A DNA stretch of 64,000 nucleotides from JAWPMT01 sp965267435 (GTDB lineage: Bacteria; Bacteroidota; Bacteroidia; Cytophagales; Cyclobacteriaceae), in contig OZ253960.1 in the NCBI GenBank assembly GCA_965267435.1, forward strand, positions 4,836,001 to 4,900,000. Reading direction: 5' to 3'. Shown here in pieces: positions 51,878 to 60,669 of the stretch. The notes below the pieces were generated by a model. It had not been told where the DNA came from and ran no database searches. It was given only the letters and a program-made list of their open reading frames with translations. Position 1 is the first letter of the stretch, and each line of letters begins with the position of its first letter. The position numbers and the translations under genes are program-made.

Positions 51878-51921
51878 GCACGAACCCGAAAGGCAAAAAC
51901 TAAAAAAGGAAAAAGAGCAAA

Positions 51922-52710
51922 ATGAAAACTCTAATCGCAACAACAATTACATCGGTCTTGCTACTTGGCACCTTCTCCCAGGCGAGAAGCCAGTCATACG
52001 AAATGACACCCAGTGGCAATTCCTCTGAACTCACAGTGACCATTAGCAACTTGTACGCCTATATCGACGTCAGGGGCACTGCCGATGGCAAAGTGAGAAT
52101 CGAGTCGGATGGCTATGAGGGGATCCCTGAAAAAGCCAAAGGCCTGAAGCCCTTGTCTGCCACTGGTCCTGATAATACCGACATCGGTCTTTATGTGGAG
52201 CAAAAGGGCAACGTCATCTCGATTTCCGGCGCCCACAGAGATGCCGACGACGCTGACTACACCATCTACATTCCGAAGGCGGCCAAATTGAAGGTTGAGT
52301 ACAACAGCTTTCAGGCTGATGACGTGCGCATCTCAGATATGACCAATGAAGTGGAGGTAGAATCAAAAATTGGTGACCTTGAGCTGATCAACCTGACGGG
52401 ACCAGTCGTTGCCAATTCCCTGAGCTCGGATATCACGGTGGTCTTCACCGATGTCAGTCAGGTGTCCCCCACGTCTATTTCTTCTACAAGCGGAGATATC
52501 GATGTGACGATGCCGGGGTCTACCAAAGGTTCCTTTCGGATGAAGTCTATGTCTGGCGAAGTCTATACGGATCTCGATTTTGATATCGAGGAGAAAGACA
52601 ACCTCCGACGTCTGGGTGGCGGGATGAGCGCCGAGGCTGACCTCAATGGTGGCGGCGTAGAAATAAGCCTGCGATGCATCAGTGGTGACATCTACATCCG
52701 AAAGAAGTAA
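51922..52710 (+). CDS. Exported DUF4097-family beta-strand protein, 262 aa
   Basis: Signal peptide MKTLIATTITSVLLLGTFSQARSQ. The body is a repetitive beta-strand fold (LTVTISNLYAYIDVRG, ADDVRISDMTNEVEVESKIGDLELINLTG, SSTSGDIDVTMPGSTKGSFRMKSMSGEVYTDLDF, in short pieces) typical of DUF4097. Small polymer- or surface-associated proteins of unknown function. Third gene of the sigma operon, 44 bp after the anti-sigma, and likely part of its envelope-stress output. Confidence 0.8.
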   Translation: MKTLIATTITSVLLLGTFSQARSQSYEMTPSGNSSELTVTISNLYAYIDVRGTADGKVRIESDGYEGIPEKAKGLKPLSATGPDNTDIGLYVEQKGNVISISGAHRDADDADYTIYIPKAAKLKVEYNSFQADDVRISDMTNEVEVESKIGDLELINLTGPVVANSLSSDITVVFTDVSQVSPTSISSTSGDIDVTMPGSTKGSFRMKSMSGEVYTDLDFDIEEKDNLRRLGGGMSAEADLNGGGVEISLRCISGDIYIRKK

Positions 52711-52714
52711 GACC

Positions 52715-53365
52715 ATGAGACTTCGATATACGCTGATCATGGTTTTGATGACTGGCCTGCTGGTAGCGGGTCAGTCTCAAAGGATTGTTGAGAAAAACAT
52801 AGCAGTAGAAGGGCAGCGCGAGTTGGATATGGAGCTTCCTTTTGCTGATGACATCAAGCTAAAGACCTGGGACAAGAACGAGGTGTTGGTCAAGGTGTCA
52901 GTCTCCATCAACGATGGCGAGGATGATGACCTGTACGAGTTAAACCTCACTACGACCGCTAACGCTATCTATGTGGAGGCCAATAAGGACTTCGATCGCA
53001 AGGAGGGGAAAAAGCGAAACTGCTGGGAAATGGATATCACGTATGAGATCTTCTTTCCTGAATCCCTTGAGATAGAAGCTGAAACTATTAGCGGCAGCTA
53101 TGAGATGGCCTACTACGGCAAGCCTGCCTATTTCAAAACCATTTCAGGAGATGTGGACCTCACAGTGCCGGGTGGAAGTGGGATGGATTTTCAAGTGAAA
53201 ACGATCTCCGGGGAAGTTTACTCCAATCTCGATATTGTCTATCCCCGTGGGAAGGAGGGCCTCCGGCAGATGGTGGGTACTGATGTGAGCGGAGAAGTGA
53301 ACGGCGGTGGTGAGTTTCTGGATTTGGAAACCATCAGCGGGGACATATTCCTTCGAAAAGGGTAA
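52715..53365 (+). CDS. Second exported DUF4097-like protein, 216 aa
   Basis: ATG 52715 gives signal MRLRYTLIMVLMTGLLVAGQSQ; the TTG eleven codons upstream, inside the preceding gene, is rejected. Strand-rich body like its neighbour, with matching turns: KTISGEVYSNLDIVYPRGKEG here and MKSMSGEVYTDLDFDIEEKDN there, both followed by a GGG tract and a final SGDI[YF][IL]RK ending. The two genes are a tandem duplication 4 bp apart. Confidence 0.8.
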   Translation: MRLRYTLIMVLMTGLLVAGQSQRIVEKNIAVEGQRELDMELPFADDIKLKTWDKNEVLVKVSVSINDGEDDDLYELNLTTTANAIYVEANKDFDRKEGKKRNCWEMDITYEIFFPESLEIEAETISGSYEMAYYGKPAYFKTISGDVDLTVPGGSGMDFQVKTISGEVYSNLDIVYPRGKEGLRQMVGTDVSGEVNGGGEFLDLETISGDIFLRKG

Positions 53366-53381
53366 GCCAGGGATCTTTTCT

Positions 53382-53462
53382 AGAAGCGGGAAAAACGAAA
53401 AGTTGGACGATCTTGTTGTAATCAAAATCGTCTAACTTTCATTAGAGACTTTCCCCGCTTTT
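53382..53462 (+). other. Structured RNA leader or terminator before the cNMP-domain kinase
   Basis: Inner hairpin: arms of 17 bases at 53399-53415 and 53423-53439 with one wobble and one mismatch around the loop TTGTAAT. Outer stem: 53382-53390 (AGAAGCGGG) pairs with 53454-53462 (CCCGCTTTT, one wobble), and the adjacent AAA (53391-53393) with TTT (53450-53452) opposite one bulged C. The outer right arm ends one base before the ATG at 53464, so folding would hide the translation start region. The inner hairpin may also terminate the sigma operon. Confidence 0.5.
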
Positions 53463-53463
53463 C

Positions 53464-54861
53464 ATGGATGTATTTGAAGTAGTAAAGACAATAGAGGGAC
53501 TTGGCAATGTTCCCGACAACCAGATCCAGTGGCTGATAGAGACATGTGAGCCCTTCGAAATGAAGGAGGACGATCATCTTTTCAAGCCTGGGGACCCGAT
53601 GGATCGCATGTTTATTCTTCTCGAAGGGTCATACTCTCTTAAACTCCCCCAGAATAACCAGTTGCGCAATGTGGGCACTTTAGAGACGCCCATGATCACA
53701 GGGCTCCTGCCCTACTCCCGAGCCAAAGAAGCCGGAGGATATGCTCAAGCACGGGGCGATACGTCTGGCCTCTATCTGCTCCGGGATCATTTTCATGACA
53801 TGATTGTCAATCACGAGGAGCTGACTACCGCACTCGTGCACATGATGAGCAGCCGCATCCGCGAATTCACAAAGCTCCAACAGCAAAATGACAAATTGAT
53901 GGCCTTGGGCAAACTGTCTGCCGGCCTGGCTCACGAGCTAAACAACCCGTCTGCCGCAGTGGTCCGTAGCGCCCAGACGCTTAAGCGCCACCTTGGGCTC
54001 ATGCCTGAGAAGTTTAAGAATGTGATGGAGATCGAAATGGATGTCGAGCAGGTGGACATCGTCAATGACCTCCTCTTTGGCAAGCTCGATGATGAACTCC
54101 CAAGCCTGTCTATGATGGAGAAGTCGTCCCGGGAAGATGAGATGCTGGATTGGTTGGACGACAATGAGGTGGAGAACTCGGAGGAGGTCGCAGAAAACCT
54201 CGTGGAGTTTGGCTTTGAGGCGGATGACCTCGAGAATCTGGAAGAACACGTTCCTCAAAGTGATCGCTCGGCCGTGTTCAACTGGCTGAATCAAGTGCTC
54301 ACGACCGAAAAGATTGTCTCCGAAATTGAAGATGCATCCTCTCGCATCAACGAGCTGGTGTTGAGTATCAAGAGCTATACCCACATGGATCAATCGCCGG
54401 AGAAGAAGATGGCGGATATTCACGAGGGCCTCGACAATACCCTGGTCATGCTTGGCCATAAACTTCGTAAGGAGAATGTCGAGCTAATCAAAAAATACGA
54501 CGAAGGCCTGAAGCATGCCGAGATTCTTCCTAGCGCTCTGAACCAGGTGTGGACCAATCTGATCGACAATGCCATTGATGCTATGAAGAGAGCTGATCAG
54601 AAGGTACTGACTGTCGAGACCAGGCAGGATGGCGGTTTTGTCAATGTGCATATTCAGGACTCTGGGTCGGGTATCCCAGAAGATATCAAAGACAAGATCT
54701 TCGATCCGTTCTTCACGACGAAGGGTGTCGGAGAGGGCACGGGTATTGGCCTGGAAGTGGTCCATCGCATTGTGACGAAAGATCACAATGGTTCCATTAC
54801 CTTGCAATCAAAACCTGGAGAGACGATCTTCAAGGTCTGTTTCCCAATCAAAGCTGCTTAA
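53464..54861 (+). CDS. Cyclic-nucleotide-binding-domain histidine kinase, 465 aa
   Basis: N-terminal cNMP-binding-like domain at residues 10-120 (FEMKEDDHLFKPGDPMDRMFILLEGSYSL, G-x-x-x-x-P), lacking a clear phosphate-binding cassette arginine. A DHp domain follows with His157 (LSAGLAHELNNPSAAVV), an unusual acidic insert of about 130 residues (LDWLDDNEVENSEEVAENL), and an ATPase domain with N-box (WTNLIDNAIDAM), D-x-G-S-G-I-P and GTGIGLEVVH. Cytoplasmic. The receiver-reductase fusion starts 8 bp after its stop, so the two form a two-component pair. Confidence 0.9.
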   Translation: MDVFEVVKTIEGLGNVPDNQIQWLIETCEPFEMKEDDHLFKPGDPMDRMFILLEGSYSLKLPQNNQLRNVGTLETPMITGLLPYSRAKEAGGYAQARGDTSGLYLLRDHFHDMIVNHEELTTALVHMMSSRIREFTKLQQQNDKLMALGKLSAGLAHELNNPSAAVVRSAQTLKRHLGLMPEKFKNVMEIEMDVEQVDIVNDLLFGKLDDELPSLSMMEKSSREDEMLDWLDDNEVENSEEVAENLVEFGFEADDLENLEEHVPQSDRSAVFNWLNQVLTTEKIVSEIEDASSRINELVLSIKSYTHMDQSPEKKMADIHEGLDNTLVMLGHKLRKENVELIKKYDEGLKHAEILPSALNQVWTNLIDNAIDAMKRADQKVLTVETRQDGGFVNVHIQDSGSGIPEDIKDKIFDPFFTTKGVGEGTGIGLEVVHRIVTKDHNGSITLQSKPGETIFKVCFPIKAA

Positions 54862-54868
54862 CCTGTCG

Positions 54869-56533
54869 ATGGAGAAAAAGCCAATCATATTCCTGGTGGA
54901 TGACGATCCCGCCGTGCTAAAGGCCGTTTCTAGGGACATCCGCACCAGATACCGCCAGAACTATAAGGTCATGTCAACGCAGTCCGCGGAGGAAGGACTC
55001 GATGCGCTGAAAGAGATCAAGCAAAAAGGAGATGCCATCTCTCTCTTTCTGTCTGACCAACGCATGCCTGAGATGCTCGGCGTAGAGTTCCTGGAGAAGA
55101 CACAGACATTGTTCCCGGACTCCAAGCGGGCACTGTTGACAGCCTACTCAGATACGGAGGCGGCGATCAAGGCGATCAACGATGTATCGCTCGACTACTA
55201 CCTGATGAAGCCCTGGGATCCTCCTGAAGAAAAGCTCTTCCCAATCATTGATGATTTGTTGGATGAATGGCAGGGGTCACACATCCCCACTTTCACGGGT
55301 ATCAAGATCATCGGCTACCAGTGGTCGCCCTCTTCGCATGCCATCAAGGACTTTTTGGCGGGCAATCTCATTCCCTACCGATGGTACGATATCGAGACGG
55401 ACGCCGAGACGACCGACCTGATCGCCACTTACGAACTGGACATGACCAGCCTGCCGATTGTGATTTTCGAGGATGGTTCTTCTTTGAACAACCCTTCATT
55501 GCAAGAGATCGGCGAGAAGATAGGTTTGCGGTCCATCGCTCAGCAAAAGATGTACGACGTCGCCATTATTGGGGCCGGTCCCGCTGGCTTGGCGGCATCG
55601 GTCTATGGCGGCTCGGAAGGGCTCAATACAGTTTTGATCGAGAAAAGAGCGCCGGGCGGGCAGGCTGGTACGAGCTCACGCATTGAGAACTACCTGGGCT
55701 TCCCCAAGGGACTCAGTGGAGCAGATCTTTCGCGACGAGCGATCACACAAGCAACCCGGTTTGGTATCGAGTTCTTATCTCCGCAAGAGGTGACCGATAT
55801 CTCCTTCAAGGACAACTATAAGCTCATCACGTTGGCTGATGGCAGTCAGATCAATTCCAAGGCGGTCATTATCACGACAGGTGTCGACTATCGACGTCAC
55901 CCGGCGAAGGGTATTGAAGACTTTACGGGTGCCGGCATCTACTACGGCGCTGCCACGACGGAGGCGCACTCCCTGCGAGGGAAGGAAGTGTACATGGTGG
56001 GAGGGGGTAACTCAGCTGGCCAGGCGGCCATGTACCTCTCCAAGTTTGCCAGCAAGGTGCATATCGTGATTCGCAAACCAGATCTCACCTCCAGCATGTC
56101 GCATTATTTGATCGATCAGATCGATATGATGGACAATATCGATGTGATGGGGCATACCGAGGTACTTGAAGCCATGGGTAAAGAGCGCTTGGAGCAGATC
56201 AAATTGCGCAACAATGAATCACAGGAAGAATGGGTGGCTGATGCTGGTGGCCTCTTTATATTCATCGGTGCGAAGCCTGTGACGGACTGGTTGAAGATCG
56301 ATGTCATCAAAAATGACCGGGGATATATTGAGACGGGCAATGGTCTGGTGAAGTATCCCAACTTCAAGGACAATTGGAAAGAGAAGCGCGAACCGTATCT
56401 GTTGGAGACTTGTAGTCCGGGGATTTTTGCTGCCGGAGATGTGAGAGCGGGAGCAATGAACCGCGTGGCAAGTGCCGTCGGCGAGGGATCCATGGCGATC
56501 AAGTTCGTCCATGAGTATTTGGCGAATAATTAG
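54869..56533 (+). CDS. Receiver - glutaredoxin-like - thioredoxin-reductase-like fusion, 554 aa
   Basis: ATG 54869 begins the receiver (IIFLVDDDPAVLK); a 27-residue upstream extension is rejected. Receiver, 1-135: Asp11-13, phospho-acceptor Asp63 (FLSDQRMPEMLG), lysine in YYLMKPWDPP. Middle, about 145-220: glutaredoxin-like, but the CxxC site is Ser153-Pro-Ser-Ser156 (YQWSPSSHAIKD). From about 228: FAD-binding reductase (VAIIGAGPAGLAAS; PGGQAGTSSRIENYLGFP; MVGGGNSAGQAA; final GIFAAGDVRAG). At the redox disulfide of TrxR (CATC) it has Ala361 and Thr364. So it belongs to the 'fused response regulator/thioredoxin reductase' class without any visible redox cysteine pair. Redox signalling is inferred; the electron acceptor is unknown. 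Paired with the kinase 8 bp upstream. Confidence 0.9.
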   Translation: MEKKPIIFLVDDDPAVLKAVSRDIRTRYRQNYKVMSTQSAEEGLDALKEIKQKGDAISLFLSDQRMPEMLGVEFLEKTQTLFPDSKRALLTAYSDTEAAIKAINDVSLDYYLMKPWDPPEEKLFPIIDDLLDEWQGSHIPTFTGIKIIGYQWSPSSHAIKDFLAGNLIPYRWYDIETDAETTDLIATYELDMTSLPIVIFEDGSSLNNPSLQEIGEKIGLRSIAQQKMYDVAIIGAGPAGLAASVYGGSEGLNTVLIEKRAPGGQAGTSSRIENYLGFPKGLSGADLSRRAITQATRFGIEFLSPQEVTDISFKDNYKLITLADGSQINSKAVIITTGVDYRRHPAKGIEDFTGAGIYYGAATTEAHSLRGKEVYMVGGGNSAGQAAMYLSKFASKVHIVIRKPDLTSSMSHYLIDQIDMMDNIDVMGHTEVLEAMGKERLEQIKLRNNESQEEWVADAGGLFIFIGAKPVTDWLKIDVIKNDRGYIETGNGLVKYPNFKDNWKEKREPYLLETCSPGIFAAGDVRAGAMNRVASAVGEGSMAIKFVHEYLANN

Positions 56534-56626
56534 GGTGTTCGTGGATCCTGGTTTCTAGTTCTTGGATGGATAGTACCAAGAATCAAAAACAAAAGTCAAA
56601 GAACCTCCTTGAACTCAAATCTCCTC

Positions 56627-56638
56627 AACTCAGAATTC
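56627..56638 (-). repeat. Second copy of the AACTC/GAATTC-type repeat
   Basis: AACTCAGAATTC is the exact reverse complement of GAATTCTGAGTT at 33897-33908. GAACTCAAA at 56611-56619 also repeats 33933-33941. Both copies lie just upstream of a start codon. Confidence 0.4.
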
Positions 56639-56645
56639 TCAAAAT

Positions 56646-56933
56646 ATGCTAAAAGCAAAAAACTGTGAACATCTGGAGGCCTTTGTGTCCTCGGGTGAAC
56701 GAAAAGAACCCAAGGCCTACGAATGTGAAGAATGTGTGAAAACGGGGGACCGGTGGGTGCATCTTCGCACTTGCCAGACCTGTGGTGCCACGCTCTGCTG
56801 TGACAGTTCTCCCAATACACATATGACAAAGCACTTCCATGCCCATGGGCACCCGGTAGTGATATCCGCCGAGCCGAATGAGCGCTGGGCCTGGTGCTAT
56901 GAGCACAAAGAGATCAAGATGATGACCAAATAA
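56646..56933 (+). CDS. UBP-type zinc-finger protein, 95 aa
   Basis: The whole protein is a ZnF-UBP domain, familiar from eukaryotic deubiquitinases and HDAC6. The Cys/His pattern is complete: CEH (7-9), CEEC, CQTCGATLCC, HMTKHFHAHGHP. Bacteria have no ubiquitin, so the target is another peptide or C-terminus. It lies 112 bp after the receiver-reductase fusion on the same strand. From memory, UBP-finger genes recur beside fused regulator/reductase genes in several phyla, which would make it a third component. Confidence 0.88.
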   Translation: MLKAKNCEHLEAFVSSGERKEPKAYECEECVKTGDRWVHLRTCQTCGATLCCDSSPNTHMTKHFHAHGHPVVISAEPNERWAWCYEHKEIKMMTK

Positions 56934-56962
56934 GAAAAAGTCTTGGCGGCGATCGATGCAGC

Positions 56963-57382
56963 TTATTGCACGATCCAGTCCGTATAGCTGCTGGACCAGG
57001 TACCGATCTTTTCACCTGCTTCAGTAACAGACTGCATTTCGTCAAACATCTTTTGACCAAATTCGGAAGGCGTTCCGTCTTTGTTCCAATACTTGTCTCG
57101 CGCTTCTGCATTTTTAAACACAAAAACAACCCCAAGGCTACCTTCACCTTCTCCACGGATACCTTCTAGTAAGTAGACCGTCGCATCTGGATTCAGTTTG
57201 TTGTTGGCTGGGATCCACTGGTCCTGCAGGTACTTCTTGTAGTCATTGAAGGTGGCATCTCTATCTAAGGATATGGTGAGGGTGTGTACACCTACCAAAT
57301 TGCCTTTCTCAAGGCTTTGGGCAGATACTGGGTCTAGAGCAACGATTAGCATCATTGCGGTGAGTGGGGCTAGGATTTTCAT
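56963..57382 (-). CDS. Exported small protein, 139 aa
   Basis: Signal peptide MKILAPLTAMMLIVALDPVSAQ. The rest resembles an alpha/beta-barrel-like (dimeric ferredoxin-fold) protein: strands GVHTLTISLDRDATF, GVVFVFKNAEARDKYW and a central helix. No motif gives a function. It stands alone between the zinc-finger gene and the VPS10/BNR gene, transcribed against both. Confidence 0.65.
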   Translation of the reverse strand: MKILAPLTAMMLIVALDPVSAQSLEKGNLVGVHTLTISLDRDATFNDYKKYLQDQWIPANNKLNPDATVYLLEGIRGEGEGSLGVVFVFKNAEARDKYWNKDGTPSEFGQKMFDEMQSVTEAGEKIGTWSSSYTDWIVQ

Positions 57383-57510
57383 GGTTATAGGGGTTTGGTT
57401 ATCAACAAGTTACTGAAAATTGACGACTCCCTCGCTAGATCAACCAAAAGCCGATTTCGGTAATTGAGCTATAAATGGCTAAATTCTGCCGACTCCTTAT
57501 TGATCATCCA

Positions 57511-60500
57511 ATGAATAAATTATCCACCTATCTTGTCTTGAGCTTTTTCGTTTTCCAGGGCCTCGCTCAACCCGTCGACATGTCTATCTTCCACGGCATG
57601 AAACCCCGCAATATCGGTCCAGCGGGAATGAGTGGGCGAGTCACCGCCATCGACGTGGAATTGCAGGATGACGACAATATTTTGATCGGCACTGCAGCCG
57701 GCGGCGTGTGGAGGTCGGAAAACGCTGGCCATACGTGGCAACCCATCTTTGAAAATGAATTGGCCGCCTCCATTGGAGATATTGCCATTCATCAGGCCAA
57801 TCCTAATATCATCTACGTCGGTACCGGCGAGGGCAACCCCCGAAATAGCCAAAACAGTGGATGGGGCATGTTCAAGTCCATTGACGGGGGCAGGACTTGG
57901 GAGCATCTGGGTCTGGAGAACACACGGCAGATCCATCGGGTAATTGTGAATCGGGACAATCCTGATATTGTGGTCGTCGGAGCAAGTGGAGCCTCCTGGG
58001 GTGAGAGTGAGGATCGTGGTGTCTATAAGACCGTCGATGGTGGCAAGACGTGGCGCAAGGTGTTGTATGTGAACAATAGGACAGGAGTCAGTGACCTTGT
58101 CGTCGACCCCAGTAACCCCAACAAGATGATCGCGGGGATGTGGGAGCACCGCAGGTGGCCTTGGTTTTTCAAGTCTGGTGGTGCCGGATCCGGGATGTAC
58201 ATGACCTATGATGGGGGCGAGACCTGGGAACTGGTGACGGAGGGTTTACCCGAAGGCGAGCTGGGACGTATCGGTTTGAGCTTTGCGCCGAGCAAGCCGA
58301 ACGTGGTCTACGCTTACGTGGAATCTGAAAAGAATGCCGTGTTTCGGAGCAATGACGGTGGTGAATCCTGGAAGCAAGTTTCGAAGGCGAAGGACAGCAA
58401 CATTGGCGGCCGCCCCTTCTATTACGCAGACATCTATGTCGATGTAAAGAATGAAAATCGGGTCTACAGCATTGCTTCTACGGTCACAAGTACGGAAGAC
58501 GGCGGCAAGACGTGGCAGGTTTTCGCACCCGGAAACAAAATACATACGGACCACCATGCCTGGTGGGGACATCCCGATGATCCTGACTTCCTCATGATTG
58601 GTCATGACGGCGGATTGAACATCTCACATGATAGAGGAAAGAACTGGTGGTTTGCTGATAACCTACCCCTAGCTCAATTCTACCACGTGAGGGTGGACAA
58701 CGAGATTCCCTACAATGTCTATGGCGGACTGCAGGACAATGGCTCATGGCGGGGCCCGAGCCAGAGCTGGTTCAAAGGAGGCATTAGAAATTTATATTGG
58801 CAACGCCTCAGCGTAGGAGACGGATTTGATATGATCCCCGATCCATTAGACAATGAATACGGCTATGCCATGGGGCAAGCGGGCAACCTCGTTCGCTACC
58901 ACTATCCTTCCGGGCAACTCAAGCGCATCAAGCCGGTCCACCCCGATGGGGAGTACCTTCGCTTCAATTGGAACGCGGGAATCGCGATCGACCCGCATGA
59001 CCAAAAGACCATCTACTACGGAAGCCAATACGTGCACAAGACATCAGACAATGGCGCCAGCTGGGAGATCATTTCGCCGGACCTCACAACCAATGATCCA
59101 GAGAAACAGGATTTCTTAGAGTCCGGCGGCCTCAGCTATGATGTCACCGGCGCGGAGTTTCACACAACAATTATTTCGATTGCTCCCAGCGCATTGCAGC
59201 AGGATCTGATCTGGGTGGGTACAGACGATGGGAAACTTCATGTCACCCAAGACGGAGGTGGTACCTGGAGTGACCTCACGAGCAACGTAAAGGGTGTTCC
59301 GGCCAATACCTGGATCCCGCATATCATTCCCTCCAAGCATTTGGCCGGAGAGGCTTTCGTTGTTTACGAGGATCACCGACGTAACAACTGGGAGCCCTAC
59401 GTTTATCGCACCAGCAACTTTGGTAAAAGCTGGGAGCGCATCGTATCATCGGAGGATGTTCGTGGCTACGCCTTGTCTTTTGAGCAGGACCCAGTCGAGC
59501 CCAAGCTGCTGTTCTGCGGGACAGAGTTTGGCCTGTACGTAAGTTTTGATGAAGGCGATTCATGGAATCAGTGGACGTCGGGCTACCCCACGATGCCTGC
59601 ACAAGATATGGTGATCCACCCCCGTGAGCATGATTTGGTGATTGGTACGTTTGGTCGTTCCTTTTGGATCCTGGATGATATCAGGCCCTTGAGGGCGATG
59701 GCTTCGCAAGGAACGCAGTCCGTGACGAACATGGCTATTGCAGCTTTTGCCGCTCCCCAGGCGTATTTGTCCATCATTGGCGAGTCGCACGGCTATCGCC
59801 ATGGGAAGGTTGGGGATGCCCTTTACAATGGGGACAATCGACCCTATGGCGCTTTGCTCTCCTATTATTTGAAAGAAGTGAGCGACGCTGAATCAGACAA
59901 CGCGCTTGAAGACAGCGTGAAGATCGAGATCGCTGATGCCTCAGGTGAAGTCGTGCGTACCTTGTACAAGAGTCCCAAGACTGGCGTCAACCGGCTCAAT
60001 TGGGACTTGACACGGGATGCGGTGCGTTTGCCTGGCAGGAAAAAGCCCACCAAACCAACCCCCTCACCATCCGGCATCACTGTGCCTTCCGGCACCTATC
60101 AGGTAACCATAAGCAATGCTGGAGCCTCATCACAGACGGAGGTGGAGGTTATTGCCGACCCCAGATTGATAGTGACTTCGCGGCAGATGGCCGAAAAAGA
60201 TGCCTTGATCAAGCAATACTATGGTCTGGTGCGAGGAGTGACTGAGGAGATGGACGAATTGAGAGCTGTCGAGGCGGGCATAAAGGATCTTGAAGAACTG
60301 CTGAAAGACCGAGACGATGAGCAGGCGCGGCAGGCGTTGACGGCGGCAGCGGCACTCAACAAAGAATTGAAAGGGTTGAAGGGGCAGGTCCTCAATCCAG
60401 ACAAACAAGGGATCTATCGAGATCCTGGTGTGCTGGAGAACCAACTGCAATCGGTGGGGTACTTCCTGGACAATATTCTGGTGCCCGTAACGCCTAATCA

Positions 60501-60627
60501 GGAGCTGCTGTTTCAGCAGACCAAAGTGAAAGCCGAGGAATTCATTGCTGCCTGGGAGAAGTTGGACAAGGAGAAAGTGGAGGCCCTGAGGAACCAGGTC
60601 AAAGCATTGGGCATTTCTCCCTTTTGA
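57511..60627 (+). CDS. VPS10/BNR-repeat exported protein, 1038 aa
   Basis: ATG 57511 gives the signal MNKLSTYLVLSFFVFQGLAQ; an ATG 12 codons upstream is less likely. Multiple Asp-box (S/T-x-D-x-G-x-x-W) repeats form a beta-propeller: SENAGHTWQP, SIDGGRTWE, TVDGGKTWRK, TYDGGETWE, SNDGGESWK, STEDGGKTW, TSDNGASWE, TQDGGGTWS, TSNFGKSWE. A coiled-coil-like charged tail follows (EEMDELRAVEAGIKDLEELL). In Bacteroidota this 'VPS10 domain' class is common; some members may be glycosyl hydrolases, but activity cannot be inferred. Confidence 0.87.
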   Translation: MNKLSTYLVLSFFVFQGLAQPVDMSIFHGMKPRNIGPAGMSGRVTAIDVELQDDDNILIGTAAGGVWRSENAGHTWQPIFENELAASIGDIAIHQANPNIIYVGTGEGNPRNSQNSGWGMFKSIDGGRTWEHLGLENTRQIHRVIVNRDNPDIVVVGASGASWGESEDRGVYKTVDGGKTWRKVLYVNNRTGVSDLVVDPSNPNKMIAGMWEHRRWPWFFKSGGAGSGMYMTYDGGETWELVTEGLPEGELGRIGLSFAPSKPNVVYAYVESEKNAVFRSNDGGESWKQVSKAKDSNIGGRPFYYADIYVDVKNENRVYSIASTVTSTEDGGKTWQVFAPGNKIHTDHHAWWGHPDDPDFLMIGHDGGLNISHDRGKNWWFADNLPLAQFYHVRVDNEIPYNVYGGLQDNGSWRGPSQSWFKGGIRNLYWQRLSVGDGFDMIPDPLDNEYGYAMGQAGNLVRYHYPSGQLKRIKPVHPDGEYLRFNWNAGIAIDPHDQKTIYYGSQYVHKTSDNGASWEIISPDLTTNDPEKQDFLESGGLSYDVTGAEFHTTIISIAPSALQQDLIWVGTDDGKLHVTQDGGGTWSDLTSNVKGVPANTWIPHIIPSKHLAGEAFVVYEDHRRNNWEPYVYRTSNFGKSWERIVSSEDVRGYALSFEQDPVEPKLLFCGTEFGLYVSFDEGDSWNQWTSGYPTMPAQDMVIHPREHDLVIGTFGRSFWILDDIRPLRAMASQGTQSVTNMAIAAFAAPQAYLSIIGESHGYRHGKVGDALYNGDNRPYGALLSYYLKEVSDAESDNALEDSVKIEIADASGEVVRTLYKSPKTGVNRLNWDLTRDAVRLPGRKKPTKPTPSPSGITVPSGTYQVTISNAGASSQTEVEVIADPRLIVTSRQMAEKDALIKQYYGLVRGVTEEMDELRAVEAGIKDLEELLKDRDDEQARQALTAAAALNKELKGLKGQVLNPDKQGIYRDPGVLENQLQSVGYFLDNILVPVTPNQELLFQQTKVKAEEFIAAWEKLDKEKVEALRNQVKALGISPF

Positions 60628-60669
60628 GTCTTTCGTAACGTATTTTCGCCGTCAAATGCCTACGAACTA

